Assembly: GCA_003447295.1 (NCBI GenBank)
Contig: DLZQ01000071.1
Coordinates: 1-5,030, forward strand
Length of the DNA stretch: 5,030 bases
Direction of reading: 5' to 3'
Source: Lachnospiraceae bacterium
GTDB taxonomy: Bacteria > Bacillota > Clostridia > Lachnospirales > Lachnospiraceae
Below, in pieces: positions 1 through 5,030 of this stretch. Numbering within the stretch: position 1 is the first letter of the stretch; each line of letters begins with the position of its first letter. A program made the translations under genes and the position numbers. The notes under the pieces were generated by a model. That model was not told where the DNA came from. It worked only from the letters and a program-made list of their open reading frames with translations, and did not search any database.

Positions 1-1
1 G

Positions 2-82
2 GTGGAAAACTGTATTTTGCACAAGAATTTGGTTATTGATCCCAAAAAGTTTCTACCTAATGGGACAGAAAAATATAAATAA
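2..82 (+). CDS. Possible C-terminal tail of an unidentified upstream gene (5' truncated)
   Basis: Reading from base 2, the frame is open for 26 codons and stops at TAA (80-82). The visible tail ends in the residues FLPNGTEKYK. I do not recognise the protein and assign no function. The reason for calling it is context: the stop lies 10 bases before a strong inverted repeat that looks like a terminator, which is the normal spacing for the end of a + strand gene. The other two + frames stop at 37-39 and near 105-107. The second of these runs into the inverted repeat, which fits less well. The fragment is too short for codon-use or family evidence, so this is a weak call. Confidence 0.33.
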   Translation: MENCILHKNLVIDPKKFLPNGTEKYK

Positions 83-92
83 ACAGACAAAG

Positions 93-136
93 CAGGGAAA
101 GAGTTGATATTTTTTGAAATATTAACTCTTTCTTTG
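93..136 (+). terminator. Rho-independent-type terminator hairpin
   Basis: Bases 97-112 pair with 117-132 in a 16-bp stem with one G-T pair and a 4-base loop (TTTG, 113-116). Weaker pairing (G-T, G-T, A-T, C-G) extends it outward to 93 and 136. The 3' arm is T-rich (CTCTTTCTTTG), but there is no long pure T run and the stem is AT-rich, so efficiency is uncertain. It lies between the stop at 82 and the promoter at 171, so it would insulate the chemoreceptor from upstream transcription. Its near symmetry could also let it act on the - strand. Confidence 0.6.
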
Positions 137-147
137 CACTCATAAGG

Positions 148-176
148 TAGTAAAAAGGTTCGGAAAATGTTATAAT
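148..176 (+). promoter_or_regulatory. Sigma-A promoter with extended -10 for the chemoreceptor
   Basis: A perfect -10 hexamer TATAAT lies at 171-176, preceded by TGT at 168-170, giving the extended -10 pattern TGnTATAAT. The expected -35 position (about 148-153, TAGTAA) matches the consensus poorly, which is typical of extended -10 promoters. Transcription would begin near 181-184 and leave a leader of about 80 bases before the ATG at 266. No flagellar sigma-28/sigma-D pattern (TAAA then GCCGATAT) fits here, so expression looks like housekeeping transcription. The start site is inferred, not shown. Confidence 0.7.
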
Positions 177-216
177 GGTGATACAGCAGTAGTGTTAGCA
201 GCATTGCAGAAAAATG

Positions 217-249
217 CCGGCTTGAGAAGGTGGAGAGACATCTCGCCGG
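217..249 (+). promoter_or_regulatory. Predicted leader hairpin upstream of the chemoreceptor start
   Basis: CCGGC (217-221) pairs with GCCGG (245-249) and GAGA (224-227) pairs with TCTC (241-244). This gives a 9-bp GC-rich stem with a TT bulge (222-223) and a 13-base loop (228-240). A smaller hairpin, GCATT (201-205) with AATGC (213-217), sits directly 5' and shares base 217, so the two compete at one position. The stem ends six bases before the ribosome binding site at 255-259, where it could affect message stability or translation. I do not recognise a known riboswitch class here, and a regulatory role is inference. Confidence 0.35.
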
Positions 250-254
250 AGAAA

Positions 255-259
255 AGAGG
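255..259 (+). promoter_or_regulatory. Ribosome binding site that decides the chemoreceptor start
   Basis: AGAGG at 255-259 is followed by a 6-base spacer and ATG at 266. The only upstream alternative start in frame, GTG at 230, has AGAAGG (225-230) overlapping its own first base, so it lacks usable spacing. This favours the ATG. Confidence 0.7.
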
Positions 260-265
260 TACATT

Positions 266-2293
266 ATGAGTATAAAAACTACACAGAAGGGACAAAAGCG
301 TCAGACCAATGGGAAGACCACGATCCGCGAGCGGCTGCAGAAGGCAATCCGGCGGCTGGTATTGCTATCGATCGTATCATTGGTCATTGTTTCCATGATA
401 ATGAATCTGTCAGGTACCCTGAGCAGACTGAAGGCTGATATGCAGGAGATCGCAAAGCTTTCAGCGGACCGGATCCGTCAGGAGTTAATGGTATCAGAGA
501 CTATTGTATCTGAGCTGGGATGCAGCTATCAGCTTTCCGCGGCTACATTTACACCGGCGCAGAAGCAGGAGTATATTAATCAGCGTGTGCAAGCTTATGG
601 AATGGTCAGGGGGAAGCTGATCGGAAGTAATGGTATCTGTGCCGCTGACGGAACGGATTACAATGAGCGTGAGTATTTTAAACGGTCCATGCAGGGAGAA
701 GTGGTGGTATCGGATCCCGTGATCTCCAAGACAGATGGAAAACTCAGCGTGATCATATCTGCACCCGTCTATGAAGGCGGAGATAAAGATGGTGAGATTA
801 TCGGCGTGGTATTCGTAGTACCGGATCCGGAGTTCTTAAATGATATATGCGCAGCCATTTCTATCAGTGAGCATTCCGGATGTTACCTGCTGGGATCTAC
901 GGGCACTACGATCGCACATAGTGATTCCGCCATTGCCCAGGAGCAGAAAAATAATATTGAATTGTCACAGACAGACAGCTCACTGAAGGGAATTGCTAAA
1001 ATAGAGCAACAGATGCTTAAGGGTGAGACAGGATACGGAACCTATTTTAGAAAAGGTGCTTATACATTACAGGCGTATGCCCCGATTGAAGGTACTAACG
1101 GCTGGATGGTGGCAGTAGATGCACCGGTTACGGATTTTCTGGGCTCCGTTGTGATAGGCATTATCATAGGTGCTGCGATCGGTGTGATCGCAGTGACATA
1201 CAGCATTTACAAGGCTAAACAGATCGGACAGCGTATCGGGGATCCGGTGGCACAGTGCACAGACAGAATACAGCTGTTAGCACAGGGTGATCTGCATACT
1301 CCGGCACCGAAGGTAGAGACCGGCGATGAGCTGCAGATACTTGCGGAGGCTACAGCCAGCCTTTCCGATAATTTGCAGCAGGTAATCGGTGATACGGACT
1401 ATCTGTTGGGAGAAATGTCTGAGGGCAATTTTGCGATCGTAAGTAATTGCAGGGAAGCCTACATAGGAGATTTCAGCGGATTGCTGGAGTCTATTCGCAA
1501 GCTGAATCATAAGCTCAGTGAGACACTGGGTGAGATCAAAAATGCGGTAAGCCAGGTGTCTGCCGGCGCGGGGCAGATGGCGGATGCCGCACAGGGACTG
1601 GCAGAGGGTGCTACAGATCAGGCCGGTTCCGTGGAGGAACTTCAGGCGACCATTACGAATGTCACTGAGATCGTGGAGAAAAATGCCAAGGCTCTCGGAG
1701 CATCTTATGAGAAGGCAATGGAATATCAGCAACAGGCCAGAACCAGTGGAGAAGAGATGAAGGGACTGACCGATGCCATGCAGCGGATCAATGAGACTTC
1801 CAAGCAGATCAGTGATATTATCGGCGAGATCGAGGATATCGCATCCCAGACGAATCTGTTGTCCCTGAATGCAGCAATTGAAGCTGCCAGAGCGGGGGAA
1901 GCCGGAAGAGGTTTCGCCGTGGTGGCTGAACAGATCCGGAAGCTTGCGGATGACAGTGCACAGTCCGCGGTACATACCAGGGAACTGATCGAGACCTCGC
2001 TGCAGGAGATCGAAAAAGGAAATCAGATCACAGATAAAACGGCGGAAGCTTTGCAGAAAGTGGTGGAAGGTATCGAGGATCTGGCGAACGAGTCCAAGAA
2101 AGCCATGGAAGAATCCCATGCACAGGCAGATGCTATGGTCCAGATCGAACAGGGCATCGAGCAGATATCTACTGTAGTACAGAACAACTCCGCTACCGCA
2201 GAGGAGACTTCCGCTACCAGTGAAGAACTGTCTGCGCAGGCGACCAACATGAACGAACTGACAGATGCTTTCCAGTTAAGAAGCGAGAAATAA
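266..2293 (+). CDS. Methyl-accepting chemotaxis protein, dCache sensor, two HAMP-like segments, 36-heptad signalling domain
   Basis: A complete 675-residue membrane chemoreceptor that would bind an extracellular ligand and control CheA kinase through CheW. Residues 1-30 are basic and cytoplasmic, membrane segment 1 is about 31-50 and segment 2 about 292-315. Residues 51-291 form a double-Cache-like sensor: REYF near 135-138 and SDP at 149-151 in the distal module, IAH at 216-218 and YAPI...GW at 271-280 in the proximal one. A canonical HAMP follows (about 316-372, with GDL at 341-343 and DEL at 354-356), then a second HAMP-like stretch (about 373-425). The signalling hairpin (about 426-675) has the tip motif around [17 protein letters not shown] (533-549). 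Candidate methylation pairs are EE 457-458, 646-647 and 653-654. No C-terminal NWETF-like tether is present. The sensor has four cysteines (86, 125, 195, 206). The ligand cannot be read from the sequence. The ATG start is chosen for its ribosome binding site; a GTG at 230 would add 12 residues. Confidence 0.96.
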   Translation: MSIKTTQKGQKRQTNGKTTIRERLQKAIRRLVLLSIVSLVIVSMIMNLSGTLSRLKADMQEIAKLSADRIRQELMVSETIVSELGCSYQLSAATFTPAQKQEYINQRVQAYGMVRGKLIGSNGICAADGTDYNEREYFKRSMQGEVVVSDPVISKTDGKLSVIISAPVYEGGDKDGEIIGVVFVVPDPEFLNDICAAISISEHSGCYLLGSTGTTIAHSDSAIAQEQKNNIELSQTDSSLKGIAKIEQQMLKGETGYGTYFRKGAYTLQAYAPIEGTNGWMVAVDAPVTDFLGSVVIGIIIGAAIGVIAVTYSIYKAKQIGQRIGDPVAQCTDRIQLLAQGDLHTPAPKVETGDELQILAEATASLSDNLQQVIGDTDYLLGEMSEGNFAIVSNCREAYIGDFSGLLESIRKLNHKLSETLGEIKNAVSQVSAGAGQMADAAQGLAEGATDQAGSVEELQATITNVTEIVEKNAKALGASYEKAMEYQQQARTSGEEMKGLTDAMQRINETSKQISDIIGEIEDIASQTNLLSLNAAIEAARAGEAGRGFAVVAEQIRKLADDSAQSAVHTRELIETSLQEIEKGNQITDKTAEALQKVVEGIEDLANESKKAMEESHAQADAMVQIEQGIEQISTVVQNNSATAEETSATSEELSAQATNMNELTDAFQLRSEK

Positions 2294-2331
2294 TCAGTGA
2301 CTGTTATCATCAAGCCGGACATTTCCGCATA

Positions 2332-2353
2332 CAATGCATAGAAACAAGCATTG
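2332..2353 (+). other. Small inverted repeat in the gap before the ATPase gene
   Basis: CAATGC (2332-2337) is a perfect inverted repeat of GCATTG (2348-2353) around a 10-base loop. In RNA it would bury the in-frame ATG at 2334 in its left arm, and its right arm would touch the first G of the GGAGAG ribosome binding site. It has no T run after it, so it is not a convincing terminator. The stem is short, so any effect on translation would be modest. Confidence 0.35.
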
Positions 2354-2358
2354 GAGAG
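2353..2358 (+). promoter_or_regulatory. Ribosome binding site that decides a GTG start for the ATPase
   Basis: GGAGAG at 2353-2358 lies 5 bases before GTG at 2364. An in-frame ATG at 2334 would add ten residues (MHRNKHWRAA) but has no clear Shine-Dalgarno sequence upstream. The GTG also gives the N-terminal length and sequence usual for bacterial calcium ATPases. Confidence 0.65.
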
Positions 2359-2363
2359 CAGCC

Positions 2364-5030
2364 GTGTTCGAGAAGCAGAATATACAGGAAACCGTAAGTA
2401 AACTAAATAGTGACACAGTGAAAGGTCTTACCGAAGGTGAGGCCTTTCGTCGTTTGCAGCAAAATGGCAGAAACGAGATGAGAGCTGCGCGGAAAAAGAC
2501 AAAGATACAGCTTTTTCTGGAACAGTTGAAGGATCCACTGATCTACATATTATTGATTGCGGCGGTGGTATCCATTCTTCTGGGAGAAATCAGTGATGCC
2601 GTGATCATCGGTACGGTGGTCCTGGTAAATGCGTTGGTGGGAATGCTCCAGGAGGGAAAAGCTAAAAAAGCGCTGGAAGCGTTAAAAAAACTTACCACTC
2701 CACGGACCATTGTGATCCGGGACGGCATCCGAAGAGAGATCCCCGCGGCGGAACTGGTGACGGGAGATCTGGTGGATCTCGAGGCGGGGGCGCAGGTTCC
2801 GGCGGATATCAGACTGACCAGAAGTGCGAATCTTCAGGTGGAAGAATCCGCTCTCACCGGAGAATCCGTCCCGGTGGAGAAAGATGCTCTTTTTCTGGCT
2901 GACTGCCGGCAGGAGATTCCATTAACCGAACAGGTCAATATGGTCTATATGTCCACAGTAGTGACGAACGGTCATGGGGAAGGGCTGGTGGTAGCCACCG
3001 GCATGGATACGGAGATCGGCAGGATCGCTTCCATGATCACGGATACGGAAGATGAGATGACACCATTGCAGAAGCGGCTGGGAGATCTGGGGAAGCTGTT
3101 GAGCATTCTCTCTCTGGGGTTGTGCGCCGGATTATTTCTGTTGGCAGTATTTCAGCATAGAAATATTCCGGAGATGCTTCTGGTGGCAATCTCGCTTGCG
3201 GTTGCAGCAGTACCGGAGGGGCTGCCGGCAGTAGTTACGATCTGTCTGGCCCTGTCAGTGACAAGAATGGTCAAAGTGCACACTATTATTCGAAGACTCC
3301 CTTCGGTGGAGACACTGGGAGCGGTCAGTGTGGTCTGTTCGGATAAGACAGGGACACTTACCCAGAACCGGCTCACCGTGGAGAAATGCTGGTGGTACGA
3401 CATAATGGAGGATGTCACGGGAACAGGTGGCAGAGGGGAACACCGCATTCTGCCGGAGCTGTTAAGAGGGATGCTTTTGTGCAATGATGCTTCATTGCAG
3501 GGCGGGCAGCGTGTCGGAGATCCAACGGAACTGGCACTTTTAGACTTCGGAGCGAAATACGGTCTGCAGAGAGAACGTCTGGATCGGCAGTATCCGCGCT
3601 TGGATGAGATTCCCTTTGATTCCGATCGGAAAATGATGACGACCTGTCATAGGCTTCCCGGTGGCAGATCCGCGGGAAGGATTGCTTATACCAAAGGAGC
3701 TCCGGATGTGATCTTGCAGCACTGTACTCATATTTTACAGGAAGGAAGGAGCGTTCCTATGACTCCCGCACAGCGGAAGCGGATCAGTGAGGTTGTGGAA
3801 CTGATGAATTCCCTCTCTCTTCGTACACTGGCAGCGGCACAGAGTGAAGACATCAGAGGTGGGGAAGAGGGAATGGCGTTCCTTGGTATTGTGGGAATGC
3901 GGGATCCCGCCAGACCGGAGGCCGGGGAAGCTGTGGAAATCTTCCGCCATGCGGGGGTGACCACAGTGATGATCACGGGAGATCATGTGGATACCGCCTA
4001 TGCCATTGCCAGACAGCTGGGGATTGCGGGACACCGCAGCCAGTGTATTACAGGCAGAGAACTGGACCGGCTGGATGACACTTCCTTTTTAAAGAGAATT
4101 AAGGACTTAAGGGTCTATGCAAGAGTCACGCCCTCACAGAAGGTACGGATCGTGAAAGGGTTACAGTTAAGCGGGGAGATCGTGGCAATGACCGGCGACG
4201 GGGTCAATGATGCCCCATCCTTAAAAGCGGCGGACATAGGTGTCGCTATGGGAACCGGAGTGGATGTTGCCAAACAGGCGGCGGATATGATTCTTACGGA
4301 TGATAACTTTGCCACCATTGAAAAAGCCATCGAGGAAGGCAGGGGTGTCTATGAGAATATCCGGAAGTCGGTGATTTTTCTGCTATCGTCCAACCTGGGA
4401 GAACTGATGACCATGTTTGTGGCGGTGGCAATAGGGCTGGCATCCCCGTTAAAATCCAGTCATATCCTCTGGATCAATCTGATCACGGATTCTCTTCCGG
4501 CACTGGCGTTGGGAGTGGATAAAAATGACGGCAAAAGCCTGATGCGCTGCCCACCCCGAAAAGCATCGGAGAGTCTGTTTGCCCGAGGAGGAATAGCATG
4601 TACGCTGTTCTATGGGGCATTGATCACCGTGATCGGACTGGCGGCATTTCTGGTGCTTCCCTGCGGGATCCTGGCAGCGGAAGGGGAACTTGTGAGCAAT
4701 CCGTTTACCTGGGTGGAGCGCCTCAGAGAACTGATGTCCCGGGAACAGATACTGTCGAAATCCCAAACCTATGCATTTACTGTGCTGGGAATGTGCCAGC
4801 TGTATCATGCCATCGGCATGCGTGATGTACAGAAGTCCGTATTTGCCATGCACCCCTGGGATAATCTGCTGATGGTGGCAGCATGTATCATTGGTTTCAT
4901 CCTGCAGTTTGCGGTGACGGAGATCCCATTTCTCATCAGGGCTTTCGGTACCTCGCATCTGTCGGGACAGGAGTGGCTTCTTCTAAGTGTACTGGCAGCA
5001 TTCCCACTGTTTGCCCATGAGGTGATAGTG
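2364..5030 (+). CDS. P-type IIA calcium-transporting ATPase (SERCA/PMCA-like), 3' end cut by window
   Basis: An ATP-driven cation pump of the plasma membrane, expected to export Ca2+. The frame stays open for 889 codons to the last base with no stop. Bacterial relatives are about 870-900 residues, so little is missing. In order: cation ATPase N-terminal region (1-50), M1-M2 (about 56-97), actuator domain with TGES (165-168), M3 (243-264), M4 (271-297) with PEGLP (284-288), and phosphorylation motif DKTGTLT with catalytic Asp327. The nucleotide domain has GDPTE (385-389), FDSDRK (418-423), KGAPD (444-448) and Arg487. The rest of the P domain has DPARPE (514-519), TGDH (538-541) and TGDGVNDAP (610-618). 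M5-M10 lie at about 669-889. Residues matching the SERCA calcium ligands are present in M4 (Glu285), M5 (Asn677, Glu680) and M6 (Asn705, Thr708, Asp709). The M8 position equivalent to SERCA Glu908 appears to be Gln812. This set favours Ca2+ over Na+/K+ or Mg2+, although Mn2+ transport cannot be excluded. The gene lies 70 bases after the chemoreceptor stop and may share its transcript. Confidence 0.94.
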   Translation, partial: MFEKQNIQETVSKLNSDTVKGLTEGEAFRRLQQNGRNEMRAARKKTKIQLFLEQLKDPLIYILLIAAVVSILLGEISDAVIIGTVVLVNALVGMLQEGKAKKALEALKKLTTPRTIVIRDGIRREIPAAELVTGDLVDLEAGAQVPADIRLTRSANLQVEESALTGESVPVEKDALFLADCRQEIPLTEQVNMVYMSTVVTNGHGEGLVVATGMDTEIGRIASMITDTEDEMTPLQKRLGDLGKLLSILSLGLCAGLFLLAVFQHRNIPEMLLVAISLAVAAVPEGLPAVVTICLALSVTRMVKVHTIIRRLPSVETLGAVSVVCSDKTGTLTQNRLTVEKCWWYDIMEDVTGTGGRGEHRILPELLRGMLLCNDASLQGGQRVGDPTELALLDFGAKYGLQRERLDRQYPRLDEIPFDSDRKMMTTCHRLPGGRSAGRIAYTKGAPDVILQHCTHILQEGRSVPMTPAQRKRISEVVELMNSLSLRTLAAAQSEDIRGGEEGMAFLGIVGMRDPARPEAGEAVEIFRHAGVTTVMITGDHVDTAYAIARQLGIAGHRSQCITGRELDRLDDTSFLKRIKDLRVYARVTPSQKVRIVKGLQLSGEIVAMTGDGVNDAPSLKAADIGVAMGTGVDVAKQAADMILTDDNFATIEKAIEEGRGVYENIRKSVIFLLSSNLGELMTMFVAVAIGLASPLKSSHILWINLITDSLPALALGVDKNDGKSLMRCPPRKASESLFARGGIACTLFYGALITVIGLAAFLVLPCGILAAEGELVSNPFTWVERLRELMSREQILSKSQTYAFTVLGMCQLYHAIGMRDVQKSVFAMHPWDNLLMVAACIIGFILQFAVTEIPFLIRAFGTSHLSGQEWLLLSVLAAFPLFAHEVIV

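Noticed and set aside
151..177. Flagellar sigma-28/sigma-D promoter, starting from TAAA at 151-154
   Set aside because: The -10 side at the required spacing reads TTATAATG, which does not resemble GCCGATAT. The extended sigma-A -10 explains the site better.
230..265. GTG at 230 as the chemoreceptor start, adding 12 residues
   Set aside because: Its only purine-rich upstream sequence overlaps the start codon, and it lies in the loop of the predicted leader hairpin. The ATG at 266 has a well-spaced ribosome binding site.
183..265. c-di-GMP riboswitch in the chemoreceptor leader
   Set aside because: The leader is only about 80 bases and lacks the conserved GGCAAACC-like and tetraloop-receptor elements of class I and the conserved core of class II.
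1277..2119. 280-codon open frame on the - strand
   Set aside because: It lies wholly inside the chemoreceptor, antisense to its coiled-coil region. The translation is rich in Cys, His, Leu and Ile with no recognisable domain, as expected for the reverse of a helical coding sequence.
2304..2335. Promoter for the ATPase in the intergenic gap (TTATCA at 2304-2309, TACAAT at 2330-2335)
   Set aside because: The spacing is 20 bases, too long for sigma-A, there is no TGn extension, and the -35 matches only four of six positions.
3152..4330. Several 60-110 codon open frames on the - strand
   Set aside because: All overlap the catalytic core of the ATPase, whose motifs prove the + strand is coding. 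The short products show low complexity and no family features.
4598..4825. 75-codon + strand open frame starting with ATG
   Set aside because: It is out of frame within the M7-M8 part of the ATPase, whose own frame continues without interruption through this stretch.
4449..4958. 169-codon open frame on the - strand
   Set aside because: It is antisense to the conserved M6-M10 region of the ATPase. Its product is rich in His, Gln and Cys with no domain, so it is a shadow.

Overview
The window reads as ordinary chromosomal DNA of a Gram-positive anaerobe. Clostridia, and probably Lachnospiraceae, are suggested by the Firmicutes-style Shine-Dalgarno sites, the sigma-A extended -10 promoter, the roughly balanced base composition and the style of the chemoreceptor linker. 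This placement is inference; no taxonomic marker gene is present. All convincing coding is on the + strand, and the open frames on the - strand are shadows of the two large genes.

Layout: (1) Bases 2-82 are probably the last 26 codons of an unidentified upstream gene. They are followed by a strong AT-rich inverted repeat (93-136) that looks like its terminator. (2) Bases 148-176 hold a promoter with a perfect extended -10 (TGT-TATAAT). An approximately 80-base leader follows, containing a predicted hairpin (217-249) and a ribosome binding site (255-259). (3) Bases 266-2293 encode a complete 675-residue transmembrane chemoreceptor: dCache-type extracellular sensor, HAMP, a second HAMP-like segment, and a signalling hairpin of the same length as E. 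coli Tsr (36-heptad class). (4) A 70-base gap has no visible terminator and contains a small hairpin and a good ribosome binding site. (5) Bases 2364-5030 encode a P-type IIA (SERCA/PMCA-like) calcium-transporting ATPase. All catalytic motifs and ten predicted membrane segments are present, but the frame is still open at the window edge, so probably only a few C-terminal residues and the stop are missing.

How the genes may relate: the receptor would sense a small extracellular ligand and signal through CheW/CheA to the flagellar motor. The ATPase would expel Ca2+ from the cytoplasm. Their same-strand arrangement and short gap allow co-transcription, but nothing in either protein shows a functional link. 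I found no mobile element, CRISPR array, RNA gene or clearly novel system. The points worth a second look are the leader hairpin, the receptor-ATPase pairing, the second HAMP-like segment and the substitution in one calcium site of the ATPase.
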